DNA of 64,000 bases from Monilinia fructicola (GCA_008692225.1 VICG01000011.1:372001-436000), one strand, 5' to 3'. Counted from the stretch's first letter, positions 11,886 through 25,448 are shown. Made by a program: numbers and translations. The notes: generated by a model from the letters alone, not told the origin.

Positions 11886-12563
11886 TTATCTGCCCTCTGC
11901 ACCACCTCGTGAAGTCGATCCCTTTCCTCCAATGTAAATAAACCGGGCTCGAACCGGAACGATCGTCATCTCCACCGCATCTCTGACCTCCCCTTCTTCA
12001 TATTCACCCTCCTCCATGATTCCCTCGTCATCCTCCGCAATAACAATCTCAGGCTCAGCCTCAGGGGAAGTGAGCAGTAGCGGAGTGATGGCGTCGGTCT
12101 CCGTGCCGGTGATCTTTTTTCGGGACAGGGATCGTGCGCCCGAGGCCTGTAGATGTGATCATTAGTAATTATTTCGAGCTTGAGCAATGAGCGAGGGTGT
12201 GGAAAAATGCTGAAGGATTGGCGAAGAGCGGAGCTAAAGGGACGTACCACCTAGCACCAGCGAGTGCCGGCGAACCCGTTCCATCCCACGGGTCAAACTT
12301 CCCAGAACCCGTGGGAGTACCACGGAGTCCCTTCTACGAGGTAGAAGTCTTCCAAGGGCTCCAGCTGAAAATTTCGGGATGAGAGGAAGAGGCTTGTCCT
12401 CGATTGAAAGAGTTTGAGGAAGATTTGGAGGGAAGATGGTGGGCGGAACGGACTTCTTGCCCTTTCTTTATTTCGGTTAGTGATTCTATCAAATTAGTAG
12501 GATAAAGGATGGAACATACGAGCTCTTTCGCTCCAGGCGGGAATTGAAAAACTTCAAAGGCAT
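11886..12563 (-). CDS. Hypothetical protein, two introns, frame conflict at the second junction
   Basis: A candidate start at 12563 gives MPLKFFNSRLERKSS, then an intron (GTATGTTCC to AAATAAAG, containing CTAACC). The next exon reads KGKKSVPPTIFPPNLPQTL and SIEDKPLPLIPKFSAGALGR, basic and proline-rich. A second intron ends TACTAATGATCACATCTACAG (branch point and acceptor). The last exon reads ITGTETDAITPLLLTSPEAE, an acidic stretch EDDEGIMEEGEYEEGEV, and ends with TAA at 11886-11888. The exon before the second intron and the last exon do not join in frame: a one-base error or different splicing is needed. No family recognised. The acidic C-terminus and basic middle suggest a disordered protein. 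Confidence 0.4.
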
Positions 12564-15500
12564 GTCTGGTACTTGTGACTTTGTGTCTCAAGTTTGTCAA
12601 TCTTGGTAGACTGAAGATTGACTGGGGAAGAAAGTAGAATAATTAAATTCTCTGAATGAAATCAATATGGTTAGCGAGAAAATATTGTGCGCCCAAATTG
12701 AGGGAAGAGTGGTGAATTTAAACGGAAATTGACAGCCGATATCAAAATGGACAGCAAGATGACCTTACATGGGACGATGGCTAAGATACTCGAAAGAAAA
12801 TTATACATACCTTTACTTCCTCGGTCAACAGTGAACCTGACCAAGACCAACAAACTCAAGAACACAGGCCAAGCACCACCGAGGCAGAGCCCCAGAAGTC
12901 CTTAAGGTACTGAGAAAGAAAGCAACTCGTGGTATCTGACGTTCTACTTTCGATATTCGCAGCTCTTATATATAAACCTGTGGAATGTCAGCCATGATAA
13001 TAATCAATGAATAACTCCAAGATAAGAGAGAATGATTCACAACTGACTCAAGAAATCGATGTTGAGAACTCTAAGCTAAAAATAGCACAACGACTTGATG
13101 GTACAGATTTTGAGGTATGCCAGAGATTGGCAAGTGGGTTCGAAAACGATACAAAGCTGGCTCGGCTTCAGGTTTTGATGAAGCTGAAAAATCCATGTTC
13201 AGAGAGCGTGCTTTCTCATAAGAGCTCGTAGATCGGCTTCTCTCTCCTTTTGTTGCCAAGCAGTAGGCAGATAAGAGTGAGTATATACTTTTAAATCTGT
13301 TCCAGAATTCGAGTTTTCATGACCGTCATCCGGGGGGTATATTGGGTTCCAAGACCAATACACCCTCAACTGAAAGCTCCTCAAGTACCGAAAAAAAGAG
13401 CATCTGGTCTGACTCAGGATCGTTATTGTTAGAATCAGTACCCAAATGTGGTAGATCCGGGCGTCTGATTGAATAGCATCACTTGGTGAGCCAGGGCGAC
13501 TATCTCATTATCTTGGAAGGAGAGATGGTGCCAATTATGAGAGTCTAGAAGAAGCCCCTTTTCCTTTTCCGAAAAACCCTCATTTATATCCCATCGTCCT
13601 CTAAATGGTGTTCTGAAAAGAGCCCATAATTGTTCTCAGAAACATTGAGGCGTGGAGATGTAACGCTATTGCCATCCGGCAATGTATGAGTCTTGCTCTA
13701 CTGAGGTTGTCAAAGCAGTGTCGATTCTAGGGTACTGAATAGCAAAGTAACACCGGCAATTGGCAGCGGTTATACTTTTCTCCGGATTCTTTGAACATTT
13801 CAGCAAGAAGAGTATGGGCATATCTGAAAAAACCCATAAGATTGACTGCAAATTCCGCAAGGCTATGACACTCCCTGGTTCATGTTAGGTGTACCGAGTA
13901 TTGATTTGACAAATGCAAAGTCCAAAGATGTATCAGTGCGATGATTCGAGGACCAGTCTGCCGTTATCCCTAGTTCTTCTTGACATCTGCTGGTGTTGAT
14001 GATGGATGGTATCGAGCAGATGATCTCCAAATAACTACCATTACGATTGTTTTCGGAATGCCCAGAGGCAGTGTTGTTTGGGCAATGCGGTAATAAACCC
14101 TATACACATATCAGTTCATGATCACGTATATTGATCAGTATCTAGGAGTTTCAGCATTACATAATCAAGTAAATCAGACTTCAATTTGTTTCAGCGTGGA
14201 TATGTTGCTCTATCAAGCTGTTGCTGAACACTGCTCGTCTTTCTAAAAGTCTTAAGGCTGATAGATGATGGCTATAGCCAGTGTCGTAGTTTTCTACCAC
14301 GGGTAAAAACACATTTTTGATCTGTAATATTGGGGCGACTGGTAATGATTCTTCATTTTTCGACACTTCATTTCTCAAAGAAGCTAGGGATAAACAGTCA
14401 GATAACGAACAGTCGTTGTTCAGCAAAGACTCACCTAAGAACAAGTCGACAATGGTCAATGAAATCTGGAAAAATCATCGCATACCAATCTCATCAACAT
14501 CAATATAGAGCACAACAGGCTCTAGATATATTGAGGGCCAGTGATGCTGAGCTTCTAAGCTGCTATATCTTGAATTTGATAGCACCCAGGCATCTTCGAT
14601 CTCAAATATCATTCCACTCCAGGGAAGGCCCCAATGACCAGTTCCTAAATATTATCTTCAGAATGGACACCTGATCTTTTAGATTTCCCCCGAAAGCGCC
14701 CTCTTTGTGCCACAAAAGGCCACCGATCAATGCTTGTCAACCAATTATCAAGTGATTATGTGCGAAGGTACTTACATACCCAAGGAAGCCTTAAGACATC
14801 TCAACTGATAAAATCGAAGAGATCGAGATATAGATAATTGCGCGTTCCATAATAGAAGACTAATGATGAATATGGTATGTTAGCACAGTATTCAAACAAT
14901 CATCAATTGAGCTTTGCTGCTGTAAAGAGGAAGCATACTCACAATCGCAAGATCGAATGGTCCTCAATACTTGAGGAGTCGACAAAATCGACAGCCTCGA
15001 TTCCTGGAATCTGGAGCACAAGAAAATTTCCTTCTATTCCTAATCACCTCTTCATATAAAAAAAACCGAAACAAAAATGAATTCTATAGTTGTGATACGC
15101 CAAAAATCATGTTCACAAAGTTGTATATCCGGTGACCACCGGATAAATATTAAAGGAGGGAGAAAAGTAAAGGGGGAAAAGTAAAGAGGGAAAATTAACA
15201 AACTTGATAACCTTGTAATCAGGCGCTGACAACAAAGAGAGAATTTCACCACTAGGGCAAGGGCAAGCTCAAATATAGTCTAAGTGACAATGATAAATGG
15301 CCTGGTTTTTCGGTAGGATTCCTTTTGCTAGATATCGATGGGTAAATCATGCGTGCGGAGTCATGTTTCCTCTCTTATTGACCATGGAATTTCATGTGCG
15401 CGACATATAGAATGATAATGGAGCTTGAGAAACGAGTTGCAGACTCCAGTCAACAGAACTAAAAACCTAGTTGTGCTATAGCCGTTCAACTCTTATCAGC

Positions 15501-16299
15501 TAATTCTCTACTAGCTCCGATATACTGCATTTGGATCTCAGACTGAGTACCATGCAGGGCATTCTCACTTTCACAGGCTACCTTTCCAGTAGCTTCCCTA
15601 CCAAGATGAAGGAAGGTATCGCGGTATAAGAAGTAGCTAACTCTCAGCCTTACCGCATCTCTACGGCAGGTTAGTCACCTTTCAAAAAGCCACCAAGGCC
15701 TCAACTGATAGCGCCGCAGACTCCTCCACAACGCGCGCATCTTCTGCGAAGCACTGCGCAGGTTCGCATGTGGAACCACACATCAGGAAGACGTTGTGTT
15801 AGATGAATAGTTTTCTCCATTTCAATGTAATGGGAGCCATACCATCTCTCAAGAAGAAGCAAACGATGGAGTACCACAACCGTCCTATTAATTAAATTGT
15901 CCTCTTCCCTTCCTTTCTTCGCGGTGCAAAAATTGTTTGTAGCCGTCCAGCCATCCAGCCCTCTATTTATACTGCAAGATCCTAATCGAATGACTTAAGA
16001 TTTCATGTGAGAGTAGATGTTAAAAAGGATAGGGGAGATGAGGTGGTAAATGTATCAAGCTAGGTATTTTTCAGATGATTTATCAACTGGATTCTCTTAA
16101 ATTTCCAAATTTAAATTGATATTCCTCTTCGCTATGAGGTGTGAAATATGAAATATCAGGTAGTGATAGTAATATGGATAATGATATACGTATCAATGTT
16201 GAGCCAGATCAAAGAATGATATTTTCTCCATCCGTGGATATAACCAACCATCTAAATTCCCACCTCGATCGTCTCGAATCCACACCCTCATCCCCACCT
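12564..16299. other. Gene-poor stretch with possible relics
   Basis: 3.7 kb without a gene I can support. Short ORFs on both strands around 13.0-13.3, 13.7-13.9 and 14.2-14.7 kb have protein-like composition in places but conflict with each other and carry no motif. This is compatible with an old pseudogene. No repeats or RNA genes seen. Confidence 0.35.
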
Positions 16300-17681
16300 C
16301 TAATAAGTAATCGCACTTACCACCTTCCCCCTACACTCTCCAAATCCAACCTTGCCATACTCATCCTCCCCACAACTTCCCCTCAACGTAATCTCATCTC
16401 CATCCTTCAAAAATTTCCTCGTCTCCATACCTACCAACCAGATATCCTTACTTCCCCCCCAAGACATCTCCAACAAACTGCCCATTTCTTGATCGCCTTC
16501 TCCGGTAATCGTACCACTACCCAACAGATCCCCCGTTTTCATACTACACCCCCCACTACTATGGTGAGCGAGCATTTGTTCAAAACTCCATATCAAGTTC
16601 TTCGCATTAACCTTTCCGATCGTCGTTGTGCTGCCATCTGGCGTCGTGAGATCAATTTCCAGGTTGATATTCAGACCCGTATTATTATTTTCCTCCTTAA
16701 GATAATCCAACAGCTCTCCGGATTTCGACGTCTCGGTTTCCAGTTTAGCTGTACGGAAAGGCGCGATGGCGTCTTGTAGAACAACCCATGGACTAATGGT
16801 TGTCGCGAAGTTCTTTCCGTTGAATGGACCGAGGGGGACGTATTCCCAATTTTGGATGTCTCTCGCTGACCAATCATTCAAAAGAACATATCCAAAGATG
16901 TTTTCTCCAGCCCTTTCAACCTTTATGGGTTCTCCCAGTTCATTTCCCGTGCAGAGAAAACATCCAAGTTCCAGCTCAATATCAAGTCGTCTGGCGGGTC
17001 CAAATATGGGTTTCTTGGGTCCCGGAGCCTTTGGATCGAGAATTATCTGACCATTTGGTCGTGTGACTTGTGTTCCTGAGACCACAACCGAGGAAGCACG
17101 TCCATGATACCCAATAGGAACATGTGTATAATTTGGTTGAAGTGCATTTTCCGGTCCCTTTATTTTGGAAAGCTCATGTTAGATTACTGTATTCAAGACA
17201 AATAGACCCCGAGAAACTTACTCTAAACATAACGCCCGCATTCCTAGCATGATTGATGCCCGCAAAAAAGTCCGTGTAATCACCAATTTTCATTGGCAGA
17301 TGATTTTTCCAATCTCCTTCTTTCAACAAACACTCCTTCTGGACCTCCTCATTTTCCTTCAATAACTCGGGGTATTGTGTATCCTCTTTGAAAATCTCCT
17401 GTATATATTTCCTAACTTCCTGATGGACGGGCTGACCTAGTGCTGCGAAAGCATTGAGGGTTGGCTCTTCGAAGACGGAGAGATGGTCTTTGAAAGATGG
17501 GAGCTTTTGAAAACCAGAGGACTTGGAGAACGCAAGGAGATCAAGCACATGATCACCAATGCGGACGGCTGGACGATGGGTAACTTGGGAGTGGCGAGAA
17601 GTGATGATGCCAAAGGGGATATTGAAGATTGAGAAGTCGCTGTTTAGGCGGAATACGGAGCCAAGACTTGAGGGGAGGCAT
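16300..17681 (-). CDS. fahA: Fumarylacetoacetase (fumarylacetoacetate hydrolase), one apparent frameshift near the start
   Basis: Hydrolyses fumarylacetoacetate to fumarate and acetoacetate, the last step of phenylalanine/tyrosine catabolism in the cytosol. Exons: 17681-17222 and 17157-16300, with a 64-nt intron starting GTAAGT. About 438 residues after repair. Residues of the FAH family are present: Asp in DYTDFFAGINHARN with the general-base His, the metal-binding pair in LDIELELGCF, and Asp in LLNDWSARDIQNWEYVPLG followed by GKNFATTISPWVV. The start MPPLKSWLRIPP is in a different frame from NSDFSIFNIPFGI. Removing one T from 17643-17645 (A on the coding strand) joins them exactly. It lies beside the Zn2Cys6 gene and in the same region as the P450 and homogentisate dioxygenase of the same pathway. 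Confidence 0.93.
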
Positions 17682-18516
17682 TCTGACTTTCTAACAACAA
17701 CTTAAGCTTATGAGAATCCTATGTAGGAGAAGATTGTTGAAGGATTGGAACTGAGGTTATTCGTTAGATTGGATTAACGATGAGGATAACACAAGGTACA
17801 ATGTTACATGTAGCAACTACGCCTTCGATTCAATAATAGAATTCCAACCGAAGCCAATAACTCATAACTTCACAAGCCGACGTCAAGCTACTCGTATGGT
17901 GGGGTAAGGTCATACCAAGTGGGGTCAAAGTAGTCTTCGCGGAATCAACATTTTATGGAGCCGTCAGGAAACTTTATCCTTGTGCTTGCCGCACTTTACC
18001 TTGCATGAAGAACCACACGGGATTAATTCCGTTCTCAATCCCCTCCATAGAATTTGGAGTAATTCCGCGGTGATGCATCTTCATTCTCGTTTGGAATGTG
18101 GTAAGCTGGAAGACACTTTTATATTATATTCGTGTAACCAGGGAAGTTGAATTGGCTTGATGGGCAACAATCAAGAGAAGAAGTGGATGGAGTTGATGCG
18201 AAGTTTGAAGCGGTGGGAGATCCAGTTGTATGATCTGATGAGATGATACATGAGAAGTTATATGAATAATAAGTCTGTATATCAAATAGTAAAACTGCAA
18301 CTTCCCTTTCCAAGCTTTTCTCGTCTCTTGGCTTGTCGAAAATACACGACAATGAATCTCAGAATGGCGATTTCTCCCATAGTTCATGGCGGGGTTTCCT
18401 AGCTATGCTTAGTAGGCCACTTGATACCAGCCCCCCTATTCACAACATTCACTCCGAATGCTGACTAATACACAATCTTATAATATATATATATACCATC
18501 GAAAACTTATCTACCC
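17682..18516. other. Intergenic region between the fumarylacetoacetase and Zn2Cys6 genes
   Basis: Holds the promoter of the fumarylacetoacetase gene (minus strand) and the 3' UTR of the regulator. Short minus-strand ORFs at 18119-18387 have no support. Confidence 0.45.
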
Positions 18517-21500
18517 CTAAAACAAATCCCGCAACTGCCTAAATAATTCATCCCCCTCTCCAAATATAGCACCGACGCCCATACTATCTCCAGCTCCTGA
18601 TGCCCCATCAATACCATTACCAACTCCAAACCCACCATGACCACCCACTCCCATTGCCGCCTCGAATAAGTTGGTCATTTCATAACTCATTTGGTTTCCA
18701 GTCATAGGACTGCTTCCTGTCCCATTAGCCATTCCATGCCCACCCCCATGGCCATTTGTGTCAAACCCTCCTCCCAGACCCGCAATCTCATGTCCTGCCA
18801 ACCCAGCCATAGCAAGTGCAGCACTACTATGTGCATCATTCGCCCCTAGCGTCCCATTTACATGAGTGTTTGATGCAGGAGACAGACCAAGTTTCGGAGC
18901 GACTTGCTTTAGACCTTTGATTGTTTTCCAAAGACGTTTAGAAACGAAGGATTTGTTAGAGAAACCTTTGACAAGATCAAGTGCCATGTAAAATTCATCG
19001 CGACAAATCGAACTGAAGGTAACTGGAGCATGACAACTTGCTAGAAAGATAACTGCCAAGGCCGAAATTAGGAAATAGTTAAAGCAAACTTGTTGGACGC
19101 GGTAAATATCTGTGGTTTGGTTCAGGTGTGTGAGAGCGCGAATTGTATCCTTTGCAAGTTCAACAACCGTAGACGCATGCCGAAGATGTTCTTGTATAGC
19201 AGATGCCGAATGCAATACAGGTCGATAAATAAGGATGCGCATTTGATTAGCACGAAGGTAGAGAAGTATTTGCAGTCGATGAATCGCGCGGGAGGAGGCT
19301 GGAGGTGACGAGGCTGCTGGAAGTTGTAATTGAATTGGTATCGTTTTCTGCCATTGAACAATTTGATAGTCTAGATAGTCCAACTCCTCAGTGTTTATCG
19401 CTGTCGAAGGTATCGGAGTGAAGGAGCATATTGAGCGCCAAACTTTGGACCCAATTCTGGAATATGCTATCATAACATGTAAATAAGGAACTGAGTCATC
19501 CTAGAAAAAATTAGTCAAGTCAGCAATGAAGGTAAGAGATTACATACAGGTTCTGGTAAATTAGGATCAATATCTGAATCTTGTAGAGCAAAAGGCATCC
19601 CTGTACCGAAACTCCATCTTCGATCAAGTACGTAGATTGACCAGAAAAGCTTGGTGATAGCCATACGTTCTCGCCCATCAACCACAACCTTCAAAAAAGA
19701 GTCACGCCTATGAAGACCTAATTCAATTGACATTCGCACGACCTGTCCTATAATGCGCCAAGCTAATGCTTCTTCATCACAGTGGAAATGGTATATTGCC
19801 TGTGAATTGTGTTAGTTGTAGGTGAAAAAACAATATCATGTGAAAGAAAAAAGTAGCAGATCTCAAGAAAAGGAAAGGAAGAACAGTTTTAATTTGGAAA
19901 AAAGAAGATGGCATGATTTGTGGAAAATATATGAAATGCAGAAACTAGAAAAGAAGAATCGACGACAACATTCCGTAAAGAGATAGGACGAATACAACCG
20001 AGTACTAAGTGATCAAGCTGAAACGACTTGAAGGAGAAGCTTCGAGTATTGGCTCTGAAACGCGAGAACGTTAATAAGATACGCGTTCCACTATATTGTT
20101 GGCCACCTTGTATCTTATTTCATGTTTGCTCGCAATTCTGAGCAGGTGGAGTCTCGTTTTTAATTCCTTCATCGCCCTTTTTCTGGGAATGCCCTCCCCC
20201 TTCCGCCCAATTACCACGCAGCAGAGGGAGGATTTGCAACCAACTTCTGCAAGTGATAACTCAATGGAGCACAAGTAGACAAGCAGCTCGTATAAATCGC
20301 AAAAAACAACAACCACGATGATATAGTTCCATCTTTGCCTCTTGATTAATTTGATCCTCTGCGATGTCTCTCCTCGATCGGGAGGAGATGACCTTCGCAT
20401 AAACCTGTGAGCCGACTGTAAGGACTACAGTTGAAGATCTCAAAAGGCATTGAGGATCAAGAGATACGATAGGAAATACCCAATCAAATAAAAACAAACA
20501 GGACCTTTAGTGTAGTTGGTTCAACACGCTGCAAAAGTTTTCCGGTCAAATTTGCAGAATGGCAGGTTCGAATCCTGCGGGGTTCAAGTCATATTTTTGA
20601 CATTTTGCTTCTTCCAGTGGGAAAAGTATATTCCTGTTGTTGTGAATTGAACCGTCTCTGAATCCCTCATAATTGAACAGATGGCGCCAGTGAGGATGTA
20701 TTTTTTGTCCTCCTTCGCCTATCATTGATAACGAGGAGATTCAAGCTTAATTAGATTCATGTACGGACGAGAACGCATAAGCAAATCCCACACTTTAGGC
20801 TCTGTAGACATTGGCGAGGTTGATAAATCCATGATAATCAGTTCAACGCAACAATAACCAAACAGCCATTGTAGTTCGATGGTAGAACGCGAATCCCCAA
20901 TGTACATTGATGGATGAAAAGGAGGTTCGATTCCTTCCAAGGCCAACATTCTTTTTCTATTATTTTCGGCCATAATTAGAGATCGATTGAGCGTTTGCAG
21001 GCTTCTTCCCTCTGATCTAATCTCAGCGAGATGTTTTCGTTATCCTCGAAATCAATCGTACCAATGAAAGCATCAGCCTCGCATGCCGGGGCAGCCAATA
21101 TCATCTCGGCAAGTGCAAGGAGTCCCAATGCAACAATACATGAGATATCGGATGAATTTTAATAAAACGGGTAACAACAAAACGGATTGATGTCACATTA
21201 GAAGGTACGACTTTTTCCGTGGTCATTTTCTTTCTACCCCTTTGCCGCGGTGGTGATTGAGTAATGTGTGGTTTGCTTTCCCCTTCCATCAACTTTCCAA
21301 TCCAGCAAGATATCATATTCTGTGATAATCAAATTTCCACCAAGCCAATAACCATCAGTCACATAATAGGGAGGCATATATCTAATGTTACAAGTTCTCC
21401 AATGCAACAATAAATAATATCGGCCTTGCAAAACGATCAACCCCCGTATTCAATGATAGTAATCATATGACTTGGATTCCTCTCAAGCCAGATCAATTAC

Positions 21501-23202
21501 TTTTCGAACTTTTTGTCCCATCAACCAAACTTTGATGGCTATTTCTTTGAAAATATATTCTTCACCAATCTTGTATTCTCCAATCATTGAAAGTTGAAGG
21601 TATTCATGCCCTCCACATTTGCTCGGCATTGGTTCCACTTGGTCAATGACAACATCAAGAATTTAATTTGGTTTCTCACCAACCTAGCATAGTAACACAG
21701 CAAGATAATCAATGATTTTCAAAACAACCATTGATCCGACTCAAGAAGCCAGATTCACTTGTTCTAAGTTTGACTCACTAGAGCTTATGACTTCGTTGAA
21801 TTTCTATAACTTTCACACATGAAATGCCAAAAGATAACAGCAGCCAACAAATTGTTTTTAACTCACCACAAGTACCAAGAAAGGCAAACTTTTAACTTCC
21901 ACAACTTCATCATGCAAAGTACGATCAGCAGACTCCCGCACGCTCTCAAATAACCGGAATGCCATATCACTCTGCCCGCTTCCCTCCACGATCATTGAGA
22001 TAGCCATGACTGTTTTCAACATACAAGAATTGATATCATTAATTCCTTGATTATTGTTCGGGTGGCAAGGCCATTCCTCACCGCGGAATCGATGAAATCA
22101 AGGAGTGCGGTTCCATGAAGAATCAATTCCTCTATATCCAGAACAGGATACATAAGACCCATTTCCTCTTCATATACCCTACAGAGTCGAATCATCTCTT
22201 CTCGATTTATACTCCTCAATGGATCTGGAGCACGAGCACCATTCACGCTAATGGATGGCAATGCCCTAGGCCGTGTTGGTGGCGGTGATGGTACAGGTGT
22301 AGGATCTTGAGTGATGATTCCTTCATCTGCCATCCCCTGATATCCCATGTTATGAAGTGTGTTTTTTGCCACATCCAATCCAAAAGCTGAGCTAGTCGGT
22401 CCACGAAATGAAGAATGTTTTGGGATAGGTTTATTGTATCGATTCATAGGAGAATGCACCTGCATTCCGGATTGTTTGTGAGATTGACAACGATCTTTCC
22501 GATGATGGTCCATATGGTACGCTGCCGTCGCCACTTCCACCACCACCTGCGCGCAAAGCATTTAGATTCGCATATAAGTTATCCACTTGTTCTTGTAGGG
22601 AGGTAAGTTGTAAGTTCATTTGACGAAACTCTTCTGATTCTTTGAAGCCATTGGTACAACAATTCGGAGCATATTGACATTCCAGGTTCAGATTGCCGCA
22701 TCTTTGACATGGCGTGTTTCCATTACATTTAATCTTTCTTCTTTTGCATTCATTGCTATGATATAAATACATTAGTATCAATGGAATATCTCCTTCAATT
22801 CAAACGTGCAAGAATGTCTGCAGAAGGATCTGGATGCCTCTTTCTTTCATCGGGCGCACATCCACAACCCAGCAATAAGCAATTGAAGAGCACCGACTGA
22901 CGTTGGCGCACTTACAAAGATCAACAATCAAAAGAATCAAAGTTCACTTACCAAGCAATAGATATATATCTGTTTTTTCTCTTTGCCCTTGTTTGTGGAG
23001 CTCCTTCTCTATCTTTTATATTTCCATTTGTTGTTGAATCTCCCTCACCAGAGATACTTTTTCTCTTCTTTCCGCTCTGAGCCCCGGTATCTGCGGGTGA
23101 TTCCGAAGACTGTTGACCATTCATGTTATCGAAACCTGGTATGGCAATTGGTGATTCTGCTAGATAATTCAAATCGGTGACTTGTGATTCAAGTATGTTC
23201 AT
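18517..23202 (-). CDS. Zn2Cys6 fungal-specific transcription factor with a 2.07-kb intron
   Basis: Exons: 23202-22952, 22755-21867, 19799-19548 and 19500-18517; about 791 residues. The N-terminus has a basic region (RAKRKNR), then the binuclear zinc cluster C-x2-C-x6-C-x5-C-x2-C-x6-C, whose first Cys is split by an intron (CNECKRRKIKC...CQRC...EC). A coiled coil follows (LQEQVDNLYANLNALRA). The central domain is of Fungal_trans type: YPVLDIEELI, AIYHFHCDEEALAWRIIG, MSIELGLHRRD and ITKLFWSIYVLDRRWSFGTG. The C-terminus is Gly-rich and ends FRQLRDLF. The second exon changes frame twice: one extra base near 22430-22480 and one missing at the TT 22057-22058; they cancel. Its position amid catabolic genes suggests a pathway regulator, comparable to HmgR of Aspergillus fumigatus; that role is inference. 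Confidence 0.88.
20501..20586 (+). tRNA. tRNA-like gene (isotype not assigned), probably with intron
   Basis: An 86-nt cloverleaf-like sequence. The acceptor stem GGACCTT pairs with GGGGTTC if G-U pairs are allowed. The D arm is GTGT/ACAC with GTTGG in the loop. An anticodon stem CTGCA/TGCAG encloses 19 nt (7-nt loop plus a short intron?). The T arm is GCAGG-TTCGAAT-CCTGC, a perfect B box. A T5 run follows at about 20594, suitable as a Pol III terminator. The base before the anticodon is not the expected U in any folding I tried, so the isotype is open and it could be a tRNA pseudogene. Confidence 0.6.
20865..20945 (+). tRNA. Second tRNA-like sequence, degenerate
   Basis: The D arm TAGTTC-GATGGTA-GAAC and the T arm GGAGG-TTCGATT-CCTTC are clear. 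The acceptor strands GCCATTG and CAAGGCC pair at only five of seven positions. The anticodon region is poorly folded, with a CAATG/CATTG hairpin. A T5 run follows at about 20951. Best read as a tRNA pseudogene or tRNA-derived element close to the first one. Confidence 0.4.
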
Positions 23203-24160
23203 TATCACATGGAAGTAAACTGTGTTGTGTGTGTTTGGTGCATTGGGTTGAAGATGAACATGAAGAAGTTTGGTGTTGACTCCGATTCTGGGTAGATTTT
23301 CATATTCTAAACTAATAAGAGAGATTAGACTGGATGTTTCGTTGGCCGAACCCTCTATTGTATGCGGGGAAGTTTTAATGTGCACAAACCAACAAGGATT
23401 CGTGACTAAGGGGGTAACTCACGTGACACGCGGAGAGAACTGCCAAGGAAATGATGTTCAAAATCATGGAACAAGGTTGGACAAGATACAGTGATGTACA
23501 GAGTACCTAGTAGTTAGTGATCCTAATAAGTGACATTATATTATAGTATAAGTCAATTGGACAAGAAGATGCTACTTCTAGGTCTGTTGCTAGTTTAACC
23601 TTGTACAGATTTCTTTGCTTTGCGATAGTTCTAGGGGGTACTTTTTAGTTAGAACAAAGCAAAAGAAGAAACTAAATATAATCTAAGGATATAGAGAACT
23701 TCTAAAGAAACCCTGAGTTTAGGGTTTATGCGAAGCTAATAAGTACTTGTTAGAGAGTGATATGATCTTGTTTTAGTTGTGTCAAGTGACTATCAATATC
23801 ACACCTTTACGTACGGTAGTTCCCATCTTTATAAATAGCCCTAGTGTGGACTGTCTAAACTGGAAGTACCTAGCTATGAATTTCATGGCTACATATCTAT
23901 CTAGTAGATATCTATCTCCTTAGTAGCTCGCCTCCTTGCCGTCTAAAGATCCATCTAAAACAGCCCAGCGTTTCTCTTGACACAATCATGTTAGAACAAT
24001 TCTAAGGTTGAATTAGGATTCTATCCTGTCTTCTCTTTCACTGTATCCCCCAAACACTCCAATAAACCTCCCATCATCAAATCACACACCTGATATTCCA
24101 TTTTCACTAACTCCATTTGCAAATACCAATATCTAAGCCCAAGCAAAATCCCATCCATCA
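23203..24160. other. Upstream region of the Zn2Cys6 gene
   Basis: Contains the regulator's promoter and 5' UTR, then ordinary intergenic sequence up to the TIR element. No gene seen. Confidence 0.45.
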
Positions 24161-24619
24161 AGTCGCCTACCCTACTTCTCGCCACCCCCCACCCCCCATT
24201 TGGCCATCATTTCATGCTCAACACAGCCATTTCAAAGAATTAACAACTGTGTAAGAAATAAATATATCTATTTAAAATATTAATTGAGGATTCTTTTGTT
24301 TATTATTAATAGCTTTTAAAGATCTTAAGTTTTTGTAATTTTTTTTATTTAATAGTATAGAATTATACGAAAATTAGAATTTCTAATTTAAGATTTATAT
24401 ATTAATGGATTCGAAGAATCTTAGTTCATCAATTTGTAGTGTTATATGATTATTATACCTGTACTATAGGAGGTTCAAAATGCAAAAACATGAACTTTAA
24501 ATCCTTTAGCGGCTCGTGTGATTGGTTATAAGTATTCCGCGAAAAATTTAATTGGTCGAACATTAGTAAGCAAAAAACCTTAATTTTTTAATGCCGACTT
24601 TCCGTTCTACCTTCGGAGC

Positions 24620-24752
24620 TTAATTATTCCGGCCATTCCATTCCGGCCATTCCATTCCGGCCACTCCATTTCGGCCCATTTCGGTTAATCATTTCGGCCC
24701 ATTTCCATTTCGGCCCATTAACCATTTCGGCCCATTCCATTCCAGTCAGCTA
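24620..24752. repeat. CCATTCCATTCCGG minisatellite inside element 1
   Basis: Tandem variants of CCGGCCATTCCATT and CATTTCGGCC. The same motif family occurs at about 33898-34015 and, much expanded, at about 42045-42765. In elements 1 and 3 and in the 33.7-kb block it follows a shared segment containing AGTAAGCAAAAAA. Confidence 0.85.
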
Positions 24753-25170
24753 TTAGCTATATAGGTATTCCTATATTATTAGGCCTATACTCTTTCGATA
24801 ATAAATAATAAATGATAAATAATAAATAATAAATAATAAATAAAATTATTATAATTATAAAAAAAGCTAAGTATAATTTATATATAATTAAGAATATATT
24901 AAGAAATATAAAAAAACTATAAAGCTTTTCTATAAAATCTAAATTTTAAATTCAATAGAAAAAGAGTAAAAAATCAAATAAATTAAATAAAAAGAATAAT
25001 ATTAAAAATATATTAAAAAGAATAGTATTAAAAATATATTAAAAAAGATAAAAAGAGATATAAAAATAAAAAAGAGGTATAAAAATATAATATAATGTTA
25101 TTAATATATTTAATATAGAATATAATTAAATAAGATATATATTTTATAATATAAGAGTATTTATATTAGA

Positions 25171-25448
<278 letters not shown>

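Larger units (their letters stand above)
19800..21866 (-). other. Exceptionally long intron (about 2.07 kb) of the Zn2Cys6 gene
   Basis: The donor GTGAGT follows the codons for LPFLVLV. The acceptor TTCACAG precedes the codons for AIYHFHCDEEAL, with a good branch site AACTAAC about 15 bases upstream. The junction is in phase 0 and rebuilds a continuous domain. The other introns of this gene are 47 and 196 bases, so about 2 kb appears to have been inserted. The intron carries two tRNA-like sequences on the opposite strand and the repeated string CCAATGCAACAATA (about 21125 and 21399). Confidence 0.75.

Noticed and set aside
13007..14674. Small ORFs on both strands as real genes
   Set aside because: They overlap in opposite directions, lack introns that join them and show no domain; at most relics.
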